33,304 nt of DNA, from assembly GCA_020201305.1 (NCBI GenBank), contig JAIVHC010000162.1:1-33304 (forward strand), in the 5' to 3' direction. The translations under genes were made by a program, and so were the position numbers. The notes under the pieces were generated by a model that ran no database searches, had not been told where the DNA came from, and worked only from the letters and a program-made list of their open reading frames with translations. This stretch comes from Geobacteraceae bacterium. GTDB taxonomy: Bacteria; Desulfobacterota; Desulfuromonadia; Desulfuromonadales; Desulfuromonadaceae. Shown piece by piece: positions 8,919 through 16,736 of the stretch. Numbering within the stretch: the first letter of the stretch is position 1; each line of letters begins with the position of its first letter.

Positions 8919-10139
8919 TTACCCCTTGATTGCTACCACATATTTAAGATAACGCCCTTCCGGGCAGGTTACCAGAAACGGGAAGTCAGGCCCCTGCCCA
9001 CTGGTCTGAATAATGCGCAGGGACGTTGCTGCCTGCAGCGCCCCTCGGCGTAGCTCTTTTAAATATTCTGCTACATCAACCTTCTGATGATTGGATGAGG
9101 TTATCAGACATCCCCCTTCCTCAAGTACATCCAACGCGGCGGCAACCAGGTTCGCGGTTCCGCCGCTGGTAGTAAAGCGGTTTTTCCCCACCGTGGAAAA
9201 ACTCGGTGGATCCATAATTACCATGTCGAAACCTTTACCCTCTTGCGCGAACCGATCCAAAACCTTGTGACAATCACCCACGATAAACTGATGCCTACGT
9301 GAATCCAGGCGATTGATCTCAAAATTATTACGCGCCCGATTCTGGTACTGGGTCGAGGCATCCACACTCGTCACCTCAGCTGCCCCGGAAGCGGCGGCCA
9401 CCACAGAAAAAGCCCCGGTAAATGAAAACAGATTCAGGATACGCTTCCCTTCGCAAAAGGGCATAATATCCTTGCGGTTTTGCCGTTGATCCATAAAAAG
9501 ACCGGTATGCAGGCCGTGATTCATGTTAACTTCAAACAGGAGCCCATTCTCTCTGACCCGTAAATTGTTCGGGGCCTGCTGTCCCAGGAGGAGCGAGCTG
9601 TAACGCTTGTCTCCTTTCTTTTCCAGCGCCCGGGTCTTGCGGGGGCGAAATTTTTCATAGATCCCCTGAGGGCGTATCAACCGCTGGAGCGCTTGTACCA
9701 AAGGCTCCCGGAACGGCTCCCACATGTGACTGTAAAGCTGCAACATGATAAATTCGCCATATATATCCACGGTTAAACCGGGGAGCAAATCCCCCTCGGC
9801 ATTAACCAAGCGGTACGCATCAGTCAAATCCAGATCTATATGTATATGGCGCAACCTCAGTGCAGCCTCTAATCGCACATGGAACCACTCTTCATCCAAG
9901 CGGGGCGCTTTCTCCCTGGGGGGCCAACCGATAACCCGCGCTACAATTCTGCGGTCATCATCGCGCAACGCATATGCGAGCAACGTTCCGTCCCCGCCAT
10001 GGAGTGCGATACGCTCCCCACTTGCTCCCGGAGGCCACTGATCGGTAAAGCGATCCCGAATAATCCATAGATGTCCGAGTTTTAGCATCTGCTCTGTTTG
10101 AGGACCAACCACACAGCGCTTCCATCTCTTTGTCGTCAT
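8919..10139 (-). CDS. RlmI-like class I SAM rRNA methyltransferase
   Basis: A 406-residue protein of the RlmI/COG1092 group. An N-terminal PUA-like RNA-binding domain (about 5-75) and a middle domain lead to a Rossmann methyltransferase: TGLFMDQRQNR (212-222), SAM-binding motif I LNLFSFTGAFS (235-245), and motif IV MDPPSF (309-314). E. coli RlmI makes m5C1962 in 23S rRNA and uses a Cys in its FSCSG motif. Here the aligned stretch reads ITSSNHQKV, with no Cys, so it may instead methylate a ring nitrogen or exocyclic amine, as RlmK/L-type enzymes with SNNK do. The end TCPEGRYLKYVV matches the family. Start at 10139 is supported by AGGAA 8 nt upstream. Confidence 0.85.
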   Translation of the reverse strand: MTTKRWKRCVVGPQTEQMLKLGHLWIIRDRFTDQWPPGASGERIALHGGDGTLLAYALRDDDRRIVARVIGWPPREKAPRLDEEWFHVRLEAALRLRHIHIDLDLTDAYRLVNAEGDLLPGLTVDIYGEFIMLQLYSHMWEPFREPLVQALQRLIRPQGIYEKFRPRKTRALEKKGDKRYSSLLLGQQAPNNLRVRENGLLFEVNMNHGLHTGLFMDQRQNRKDIMPFCEGKRILNLFSFTGAFSVVAAASGAAEVTSVDASTQYQNRARNNFEINRLDSRRHQFIVGDCHKVLDRFAQEGKGFDMVIMDPPSFSTVGKNRFTTSGGTANLVAAALDVLEEGGCLITSSNHQKVDVAEYLKELRRGALQAATSLRIIQTSGQGPDFPFLVTCPEGRYLKYVVAIKG

Positions 10140-10268
10140 AGAAAAATTTCCTATCGTTTATGTACATGCGGATACAACCCATTTCCCGTGCTGAGGAAGA
10201 TATGCTACCATCCGCGTGGATTTCATAAAACACAACCAACATTCAATATTTTGCAGCGAGCGCAAACA

Positions 10269-10928
10269 GTGTCAACAAAAGCAGAAGAATTCATAGATAA
10301 CCTGCTCAAGCAGGTGGAACCCGGATCTACCCGCTACACTATCCTCCACAGCGCCAAACAGTTCAAGTCTTCATGGGTGGAGTTGGGACAATTGCTTAGC
10401 GAAGTGCGTCATGCTCAGCTTTACCAGGAGTGGGGATACACCGATTTTGCCGACTACTGCGCGCGCGAGATCCGTATCCGGCGCCAGACTGCAGACAAGC
10501 TCACGCACGCCTACCACTATCTCAAAGAGCACAACCCCACGACACTTTCCGATCCCCAAAACCCTGTACCCATGCCCGACTATCGCAGCTTGAATCTGCT
10601 GGAGCAGATCAATAGCGAAGCGCTCATGGAGGAGGAAGAGCTTCAATCTCTTCAACATCAAGTGTTTTCCGGCACTTTAGCGCATCCCAAACTTGCCCGG
10701 ACCGTGCGCGACCTGAAGCGCGAACAGGCACCATCCGAGATCAAGGAATACACCGACATCAAAAACGCCCTGAGTGCGGCAAAACGCTTTCAGTCCAGCC
10801 TGGAACATCTCCCCGAAGAAATTAGCGCCAGGGTAAACCTTGATTCGTTTGTACATGCCGCAGAGCAGGCACTTGTCATGCTGGAACCTCCCGAAAACAA
10901 AAAGCAAAGCGGAGATGATATTGAATAA
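10269..10928 (+). CDS. Hypothetical helical protein, coupled to Crp/Fnr gene
   Basis: A 219-residue soluble protein that I do not recognise as a named family. It looks mainly alpha-helical. A segment with WVELGQLLSEVRHAQLYQEW, then YTDFADYCAREIRIRRQTADKL, resembles a helix-turn-helix-like region found in some plasmid or phage accessory proteins, but I claim no function. GTG at 10269 is preferred over upstream starts because the earlier in-frame residues (Cys/His/Arg-rich) do not look like a folded protein; the ribosome-binding site is weak. It is divergent from the rRNA methyltransferase gene. Its stop codon overlaps the start of the Crp/Fnr gene (ATG at 10915), which suggests translational coupling and a shared role. 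Confidence 0.65.
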   Translation: MSTKAEEFIDNLLKQVEPGSTRYTILHSAKQFKSSWVELGQLLSEVRHAQLYQEWGYTDFADYCAREIRIRRQTADKLTHAYHYLKEHNPTTLSDPQNPVPMPDYRSLNLLEQINSEALMEEEELQSLQHQVFSGTLAHPKLARTVRDLKREQAPSEIKEYTDIKNALSAAKRFQSSLEHLPEEISARVNLDSFVHAAEQALVMLEPPENKKQSGDDIE

Positions 10929-11592
10929 GGACAACGCTGTAAACATGTTCATGCAGGCTTTTTTTGGTCCTGCGACAACGTCCCAGCATCGCGCTCTGGT
11001 GGAGGAAAGTAGCCGCTTAGTAAGAGCGGGGAAAAAACAACTACTCTTCAATGAGGGAGATCAGGGTTCCGAATTCTACTTCCTTGCCAAAGGGAAGATA
11101 AAGCTGTTTCGTGCCACCGAAGATGGAAAAGAAGCCGTAATTCGTCTGCTGGATAGCGGAGAATATTTTGCTGAAATTCTGCTCCAGCTTCAACGCCGCT
11201 ACCCGGTGAGCGCTATTGCACTTGAAGAGAGTGAACTCCTCGCCATTGATGCGCAGAAGATCCTCTGCCATATAGAGAGCAACCCCGCTGCAGCCATGCA
11301 GTTTATCGGAGCCCTGTCACAACGCATCAAATACCTGCTGGGGATGGTAGAACAGTTGACTCTGAGTGATATCCGGCAGCGCTTTATTAACTACCTCCTG
11401 GCGCTGAGTGAAAAACAGGGGAGTAAACAAGTTCGCCTGCCGGCGGCAAAAGGGGAAGTGGCCCTGCTCCTGGGCACTACGGCAGAAACATTTTCGCGCC
11501 TACTGGGCAAGCTCGCTTCTGAAGGAAGCATCAGGATAGAGGGAAGAGATATTCACATCGAGGATACAAGCGCTCTTCGCGAGCGGAATTAA
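10915..11592 (+). CDS. Crp/Fnr-family transcriptional regulator
   Basis: A 225-residue regulator with an N-terminal cyclic-nucleotide-binding-like beta-barrel (about 35-115, with FNEGDQGSEFYFLAKGKIKLF and the degenerate GEYFAEILLQL), a long dimerisation helix, and a C-terminal winged helix containing KGEVALLLGTTAETFSRLLGKL. The recognition-helix ETFSR pattern is typical of Fnr-type sites. The N-terminus has no Fnr-type cysteine cluster, so an iron-sulfur O2 sensor is unlikely; the ligand is unknown. ATG at 10915 overlaps the previous stop codon; ATG at 10945 is an alternative that would shorten it by 10 residues. It may regulate the divergent genes or act globally. Confidence 0.9.
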   Translation: MILNKDNAVNMFMQAFFGPATTSQHRALVEESSRLVRAGKKQLLFNEGDQGSEFYFLAKGKIKLFRATEDGKEAVIRLLDSGEYFAEILLQLQRRYPVSAIALEESELLAIDAQKILCHIESNPAAAMQFIGALSQRIKYLLGMVEQLTLSDIRQRFINYLLALSEKQGSKQVRLPAAKGEVALLLGTTAETFSRLLGKLASEGSIRIEGRDIHIEDTSALRERN

Positions 11593-11696
11593 GGCCACCG
11601 CATACGCAATAGATATGAGACTTAACAGAATACACCAAGCAAAAGATTGCAAGCCCGGATCAATCCTACGCAGGAACATATTACAAGAGGCAAAGT

Positions 11697-12152
11697 TCAG
11701 GTAACAAAGAGTCGATACGATGATCCTTCGCGCTCGCGCTGTAATGCTCCATCCCGATCCATCTGCAACAGCACGGCCTGGAGGGTTTTACGTTTTTCGT
11801 CCGGAAAACTCGAATAGAGCTCTGTCTGGAGAATCCCGGGCGTACGGGACACCAGATCGATAATCTGTGCATCAAGCACATTCTGCGCGTCAGCATCCGT
11901 ATCGATTTGTGTTTTGCCCGCAGCGATTTCAGAATTGTCATCTTGCGCCCAGGCAGAGTCAGATTGCGCTGGACCAGCACTCATCTGACGGTAGAAAAAA
12001 TACCCTAAACCGCCTACGACCAATAATACAAATATAATCTGCCCCATATAACCCCCCTCTGGAACGTCCATTCGATTCTGCGTTAACCAAAAAACCAGTC
12101 CAAGCGTAGCCATACATACAATCAGGTTATCCAGCCAGCTTACGATTGCCAT
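11697..12152 (-). CDS. Membrane protein with winged-helix-like C-terminus
   Basis: About 151 residues from ATG at 12152 (a start at 12167 is also possible). Two N-terminal membrane helices (about residues 4-25 and 38-56) lead to a polar linker rich in Asp, Ser and Gln. The C-terminal 60 residues (LDAQIIDLVSRTPGILQTEL, followed by ALQREREGSSYRLF) resemble a winged helix-turn-helix: helix, helix, basic wing with a GSSYRL hairpin. This would place a DNA-binding-like or protein-binding domain on the cytoplasmic face of the membrane. No clear Shine-Dalgarno is seen. It is a single gene facing the Crp/Fnr gene. Function unknown. Confidence 0.65.
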   Translation of the reverse strand: MAIVSWLDNLIVCMATLGLVFWLTQNRMDVPEGGYMGQIIFVLLVVGGLGYFFYRQMSAGPAQSDSAWAQDDNSEIAAGKTQIDTDADAQNVLDAQIIDLVSRTPGILQTELYSSFPDEKRKTLQAVLLQMDRDGALQREREGSSYRLFVT

Positions 12153-12364
12153 AATCGGCGTCAACAATCAGTTGGAGGCCAGGCATATGCAACCAGGCTC
12201 GTGCTTTATTGCTCCCGAACAGCTGCAAATCCGAAGAGAACTGAGAGTATTATTACGTTAAAACGGCAAAATAATCAATAAAAAGTCCACGTTACGCATT
12301 TTCCCCCGGAGCCTGTCATACTTTATGCATCTAAGCGAAAAGCCGACTGGTCGAGGGCAGATTT

Positions 12365-12586
12365 TCAATCGTTTGAAGGGGAATAGCCCTGGCTATTTGT
12401 GGAAAAAGACTTCTGGGTACCCTTTCTCGTTTCTTCTGTGGAAGAATCAGAGACATCGTCAACATTATGCCTATCTTCCTGCTGTGCATTTTTCTCCCGC
12501 AATTTGCGCAGCTGTTCTCGCTCCAGGTCGCGAAAATACTTGTCTTCAAAGGCTTTCTCACGCTCTTCCCACACAGTTTTTTTCAT
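12365..12586 (-). CDS. Small charged hypothetical protein
   Basis: A 73-residue hydrophilic protein. Its first half (WEEREKAFEDKYFRDLEREQ onward, to about residue 35) is a highly charged helix; similar short proteins with a REKAFE.KYF pattern occur in other bacteria, from memory and without a name I trust. The second half is Ser/Thr/Gln-rich and likely disordered. ATG at 12586 is chosen because GGAG lies 9 nt upstream. It overlaps the 3' end of the Cas6-like gene by 29 bp, so the two are probably translated from one mRNA. The role is unknown. Confidence 0.6.
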   Translation of the reverse strand: MKKTVWEEREKAFEDKYFRDLEREQLRKLREKNAQQEDRHNVDDVSDSSTEETRKGTQKSFSTNSQGYSPSND

Positions 12587-13577
12587 AGGCAATTTCTCCA
12601 AGGAATAAATTCTGCTTGATGCTTTCCGGGTTCATATACTCAATGGAGTATGCTCCGACACCGTAGGCTGCATTCTTGCCCAGGTTCAGTAAACTCCCCA
12701 ACTGGAGCATAGATAACATGGGGCCTGTGACATCGCCCTGTACACGCAGAGTGCCGCAAATACCCCCAAGGGGTTTGGATCGCCCCGATTCAGCGTGTAG
12801 ATAGCGCCAGTCATACCAATGGAGGTTGTTATCCTCACAACTCCAGCCATTTATTTCATACGCCAGTTCGAAATCAACTGGATCCAACTCTACCCCACAG
12901 TGGATATAAAGCATAGCGGTAACCCTGCGCAGAACGAATGGAAACAGCTGACCCAGATCAGGATTGAACAGGGGACGCCCGTGAGTGAGAATGCGTGCCG
13001 GAGTGATAAATTTCAGTTCCAGCAGATCACATGCCTGAGGTTGACCCCCGAGCCACCAGCCCAGATCAAGACGGGGGATGTTATGCAGCTGGTTTCCGCC
13101 GGATTCATGCCACACAGGAATCCTGTCTTCCCCGGCATCGCTTGCGAACACGCACTTCAGGGTATACTTCCCTGCATCAAGGCGTAATCCTGTCTTTCCC
13201 AGAGCTGCAAATACCTCAATCAGACCCGGGGCAAGCTCTGCAATATTTCCAAACAGACGAACTTCAAAAGTGAACAGTTCTCCGGCCCTGTAATCCCCCT
13301 GGCGTATGGACATCGGCACTAATACAAATGCAGGAGCTCCTTTCTGGTAGCGCTTAAGTGCCACAGGATCAGTAGAAAGCGGGGGCTCAAACAGAGGTTT
13401 AAACACCCCTTCTCTGTCGCGCAGAATCTCCTGCGCAGCTGTGCGCAAACGGCGACGCAGGCGCAGAATGGTTGAGATGTCTATGTGAACCGACTCCCCC
13501 ATCCGGCATTCGAAGTGCAACTGGGCAAATTCAGCCTGCAAGAGTAGGGGTATGAGGGGGTTATGCTGTGTCAACAT
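12558..13577 (-). CDS. Cas6-like RAMP endoribonuclease, no CRISPR locus nearby
   Basis: A 339-residue protein resembling the PF10040-type Cas6 family, which cut pre-crRNA within repeats. Evidence is the layout: a central strand-helix with FTFEVRLFGNIAELAPGLIE and the following VFAALGKTGLRLDAGKY, a PLGGICGTLRVQGDV strand, and a C-terminal Gly-rich loop in LGSLLNLGKNAAYGVGAYSI, typical of RAMP proteins. I cannot name the catalytic residues. ATG at 13577 is chosen because it matches the usual N-terminal length; a TTG at 13616 would add 13 residues. No CRISPR repeats or other cas genes lie in the window. It is followed by a short overlapping gene and is divergent from tgt. Confidence 0.7.
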   Translation of the reverse strand: MLTQHNPLIPLLLQAEFAQLHFECRMGESVHIDISTILRLRRRLRTAAQEILRDREGVFKPLFEPPLSTDPVALKRYQKGAPAFVLVPMSIRQGDYRAGELFTFEVRLFGNIAELAPGLIEVFAALGKTGLRLDAGKYTLKCVFASDAGEDRIPVWHESGGNQLHNIPRLDLGWWLGGQPQACDLLELKFITPARILTHGRPLFNPDLGQLFPFVLRRVTAMLYIHCGVELDPVDFELAYEINGWSCEDNNLHWYDWRYLHAESGRSKPLGGICGTLRVQGDVTGPMLSMLQLGSLLNLGKNAAYGVGAYSIEYMNPESIKQNLFLGEIAYEKNCVGRA

Positions 13578-13759
13578 TATGTATGCCTGCCTGCAGTTCA
13601 AACCGAGCGCGCTCAATTACGCAGGTCTGAGAATATGAGCAACGCGAGTCGATTGCTTTATTCAAACCCTTTTGCTAATCTGCGCATCACTATTGAAGAA
13701 ACCTCGGGATTCCAATCCAAAACATCTCTTATTATCCATAAATCAGGACACTTCCTATC

Positions 13760-14875
13760 ATGTTCAAGTTCGACCTCTTACATACCGACAAACATACCCG
13801 CGCCAGACGCGGGCGTCTCCAGACTCCGCATGGCACTATCGAAACCCCCATTTTTATGCCGGTAGGAACCCACGGGGCCCTGAAGGCAATGACACCAGAT
13901 CAGGTGGAAACAACCGGAGCCCAGATCATCCTCTCCAATACCTACCATCTTCATCTTAAACCCGGTGAGGGGCTGGTCAAAAAAGCCGGCGGTCTGCACA
14001 AATTCATGCACTGGGACAAACCGATCCTTACCGATAGTGGTGGATTTCAGGTATTCTCGCTGCCGCATAAAAAGATTACTGATACCGGGGTATACTTCCG
14101 CCACGAAATCAGTGGGAAGGATGTTTTCCTCGGACCCCGCGAAGCCACCCATATCCAGAACGAGCTTGGTGCTGATATTATCATGGCTTTTGACGAGTGC
14201 ATACCCTACCCCTCCAGCCACGACTACGCCAAGAAATCAATCCAGAAAACCCTGCGCTGGGCGGGTGAGTGTCAAGAGGCACATACGCGCACAGATCAGG
14301 CCCTGTTTGCCATTGTACAGGGGAGTGTTTATCCGGATCTCCGGCGCGAATGTGCTGAGCAGCTCACCAGCATGGATTTCCCCGGCTATGCCGTGGGCGG
14401 GGTAAGTGTCGGAGAAGGGCTGGAGTTGCTTAAAAGCGTGGTGGAATATACCGAACCCTACCTGCCTGTGCACAAGCCACGTTATCTCATGGGGGTGGGG
14501 TTACCTGAAGATATACTCGAGAGTATTGAGCGCGGCATGGACATGTTTGACTGTGTCATCCCCACACGCTATGCGCGCAGTGCGACCCTGTTTACTTCAC
14601 ACGGGAAACTGCGCCTCACCAACAGGCGCTATCGGCGCGATTTTTTCCCCGTCGATCCGGCGTGCGAATGCTACTGTTGCCGCAATTTCAGTCGCGCCTA
14701 TCTGCATCATCTATACAACGCTAACGAGATTCTCTCCGCCACTCTGGCGGCAATCCACAATGTACAATTTTATCTCAATATAGTGGAACAGGCGCGCAAC
14801 GCCATTGAAAAGGATGACTACCCGGCATTTAAGCAGGAATTTCTGGGCAACTACGGTTTTTTTGATACCAAGTAA
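13760..14875 (+). CDS. tgt: Queuine tRNA-ribosyltransferase (tRNA-guanine transglycosylase)
   Basis: A 371-residue TIM-barrel enzyme that swaps guanine 34 for the queuosine precursor preQ1 in tRNAs with GUN anticodons (Asp, Asn, His, Tyr); tRNA-Asp(GUC) and tRNA-His(GUG) are both encoded in this window. The base-binding D92 (TDSGGFQVFS) and the nucleophile D264 (FDCVIPTR) are present. The zinc site is C302, C304, C307 and H333, with the same spacing as in Zymomonas Tgt. AGGA lies about 11 nt before ATG 13760. The stop codon TAA (14873-14875) is part of the 5-bp direct repeat AGTAA that flanks a MITE-like insertion, which therefore left the protein end unchanged. Confidence 0.97.
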   Translation: MFKFDLLHTDKHTRARRGRLQTPHGTIETPIFMPVGTHGALKAMTPDQVETTGAQIILSNTYHLHLKPGEGLVKKAGGLHKFMHWDKPILTDSGGFQVFSLPHKKITDTGVYFRHEISGKDVFLGPREATHIQNELGADIIMAFDECIPYPSSHDYAKKSIQKTLRWAGECQEAHTRTDQALFAIVQGSVYPDLRRECAEQLTSMDFPGYAVGGVSVGEGLELLKSVVEYTEPYLPVHKPRYLMGVGLPEDILESIERGMDMFDCVIPTRYARSATLFTSHGKLRLTNRRYRRDFFPVDPACECYCCRNFSRAYLHHLYNANEILSATLAAIHNVQFYLNIVEQARNAIEKDDYPAFKQEFLGNYGFFDTK

Positions 14876-15027
14876 TGATGCTTCCGCAAAAAATCATAAG
14901 ATGGCTAAGCAAAAATTTCGCCCTACAAGGCCTGGTGGTTTTTCAGGGGCGAAGGCATACATCTGGTATGTCGAGGTCCTGAAAATACGCCGTAACGCCG
15001 GAGGGCGGACTTTTTGCGACGCCATCA
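14876..15027 (-). mobile_element. MITE-like 152-bp element, copy 2 (inverted)
   Basis: The same element as at 49-200, on the opposite strand, about 96% identical and of identical length. It is flanked by the perfect direct repeat AGTAA (14871-14875 and 15028-15032). The left copy contains the tgt stop codon, so insertion occurred right at the end of tgt and regenerated it. Its terminal repeats and inner palindromes are conserved, and the changes do not disrupt the CATAC/GTATG hairpin. It could now serve as a tgt transcript 3' structure. Confidence 0.85.
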
Positions 15028-15083
15028 AGTAATTACCGGATTCTGACACTATGCCGCTAAACTCGGCATAAAAGGTGGGACAA

Positions 15084-15866
15084 GTGAATTCTACGGGGGA
15101 GTTCAAGCAGGAACATGCCAGACTTCTGAAGCGCGCCCTTACCTGCGACGCTGCAGAGTTGCACACCATTTTGAGATCTGCAGAAAGTGAAGTTATTCGA
15201 GCGGCGCTGAAAAATGTCGCCCTCGAACCGGAACACCTGCAAAATCTGTTACAGCGCCGCGACCTGGATGCAACCCTGCTCACCAATATCTGCAAACACA
15301 AGATGAGCCATACCCGCTCCGTGGTGAATCAACTTCTGGCCCATCCACTCATCAACCCGCAGCAGATAAAAATGGTGCTCGAACGCCTGCACCTACTTGA
15401 ATTGCTCAATATCGCCATCCTGCCCGGACAGGGAGCGGATGTGCGGATCGCGGCAGAACACCAGTTATGCATGCGGCTCCCCACGGCTCCCCTGGGCAAC
15501 AAAATAACCCTGGCGCGCCGCGCTACTTATCCGATACTTGAGGCGCTAATGCTCGAGGGGCATCCGCAAGTGATTGAACCATGCCTCAACAATCCGCGCA
15601 TGAAGGAAGCGGCTATCTACAGATATCTCCACGGTCAAAACGTTGGTGCCGAAAGTATTAACAAGATTGCCAGACACCCGCGCTGGAGCAAACGCCCCAA
15701 CATACGATATGCAATTCTGCGTAACCGCCACACCCCTAAAAGGTTATTCACCCAATTTCTATGCGGGATTCCGCCGCAACAGGCGCGCCAGCTTCTTTGG
15801 AGCAAACATCTAAAACCAGCACAAAAAGAATGGATCAGGGATATTCTGGGTAAGAAGAGTGTGTAG
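15084..15866 (+). CDS. Helical-repeat protein of unknown function
   Basis: A 260-residue soluble protein composed almost wholly of short helices. Recurrent motifs of the kind HPxLxxxQIKMVLERLHL, LARRATYPILEALMLEGHP, VIEPCLNNPRMKEAAIYRYL and IARHPRWSKRPNIRYAILRN look like degenerate HEAT-type repeats, each about 35-40 residues. Such proteins are usually scaffolds; a similar family with ARHPRW and RNPHTP motifs is, from memory, present in deltaproteobacteria and acidobacteria. GTG at 15084 is chosen because AGGTGG lies 6 nt upstream. The gene starts 57 bp after the MITE and may be expressed with tgt. Confidence 0.65.
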   Translation: MNSTGEFKQEHARLLKRALTCDAAELHTILRSAESEVIRAALKNVALEPEHLQNLLQRRDLDATLLTNICKHKMSHTRSVVNQLLAHPLINPQQIKMVLERLHLLELLNIAILPGQGADVRIAAEHQLCMRLPTAPLGNKITLARRATYPILEALMLEGHPQVIEPCLNNPRMKEAAIYRYLHGQNVGAESINKIARHPRWSKRPNIRYAILRNRHTPKRLFTQFLCGIPPQQARQLLWSKHLKPAQKEWIRDILGKKSV

Positions 15867-15922
15867 ATTCGACAAGGGGAAAGTCAGCCAGGGGCATAAA
15901 GCCGGCACCTCTGCTGCGTTAA

Positions 15923-16732
15923 TCAATCCAGCGCCACCACAAATCCTGCGCCAAAACCATCCGTTCGCATCTGCGCGCGCCCCTGTTCTGCGGCTGCAAG
16001 GGAATTAAATTTTCCGGCACGCACCCGGAAATAGTGCTGCCCGCTAACCACGCCTGGATATATCTCGGCAAATGCATACTGTTTTCTGAGGCGATCGCGC
16101 AGACGGAGCGCGTTCGCCTCGACGGTAAAGGCTCCGAGCTGCACTCCGAATGGCCCCTCCAGCATATCCTGCGGCAAAGTGAAAAAGTTTTCGCCATGGG
16201 AATCGGTTTTTTTATACCCCAGTGCAGTTACGCGCACCGGCGCGGTTCCCCGATCTACAACATCCAGATTGCGTGCCGCCGTATAGGAAAGATCAATAAT
16301 CCGCCCTTTGACAAAGGGGCCACGATCATTTATGCGCACCACCTCACTACTGCCGTTGGCGAGGTTTTCCACCTTGACAAACACACCCAAAGGGAGGGTT
16401 TTATGCGCTGCAGTCATGGCATACATATCGTACACCTCGCCATTGCTGGTTTTACGTCCGTGGAATTTATCCCCGTACCAACTGGCTATTCCTTCCTGCA
16501 CAAAACCATCATGATCCAGAAGAGGGGTATAGTGCTTCCCCATTATGACATATGGTTTCTGCCACCCTTTGAGAGGAGCATCCGCAGACACGTCAGAAGC
16601 CGTGGTTCCTACCGCAGGGGTAACCGGTTCCGGCTTACGCGAGACCGTGCACGCACTCAAGCCCAGAATAAGAACCAAAAGAAAAAATCGCTTCACTGCT
16701 AACCGGCAGTCACTCCGCATGTTTGTGCGCAA
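15923..16732 (-). CDS. rlpA: RlpA-like septal ring lipoprotein
   Basis: A 269-residue outer-membrane lipoprotein. The signal peptide (RFFLLVLILGLSAC) ends in a lipobox with C28 as the lipidated residue. A double-psi beta-barrel follows (about 80-165), with GIASWYGDKFHGRKTSNGE and VRINDRGPF. A C-terminal SPOR domain (about 190-265) should bind denuded glycan strands at the division site. In Pseudomonas RlpA is a lytic transglycosylase; activity in this protein is not proven. The start is TTG at 16732: GGGGAG from the end of accA lies 7 nt upstream, whereas ATG 16720 would be too far. It lies 4 bp after accA, so the two are likely co-transcribed. Confidence 0.93.
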   Translation of the reverse strand: MRTNMRSDCRLAVKRFFLLVLILGLSACTVSRKPEPVTPAVGTTASDVSADAPLKGWQKPYVIMGKHYTPLLDHDGFVQEGIASWYGDKFHGRKTSNGEVYDMYAMTAAHKTLPLGVFVKVENLANGSSEVVRINDRGPFVKGRIIDLSYTAARNLDVVDRGTAPVRVTALGYKKTDSHGENFFTLPQDMLEGPFGVQLGAFTVEANALRLRDRLRKQYAFAEIYPGVVSGQHYFRVRAGKFNSLAAAEQGRAQMRTDGFGAGFVVALD

Positions 16733-16736
16733 ATAT

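Noticed and set aside
13617-13759. Regulatory RNA or riboswitch (such as preQ1) before tgt
   Set aside because: No preQ1-type pseudoknot or other convincing structure was seen in the 143-bp leader; only a ribosome-binding site can be supported.
12168-13760. Possible CRISPR array near the Cas6-like gene
   Set aside because: No regularly spaced direct repeats are visible in the gaps on either side of it, or anywhere in the window.
14894-15301. 135-residue minus-strand frame covering the MITE and next gene start
   Set aside because: It is made by reading through the palindromic element; its sequence is explained by the repeat and by antisense of the helical-repeat gene.
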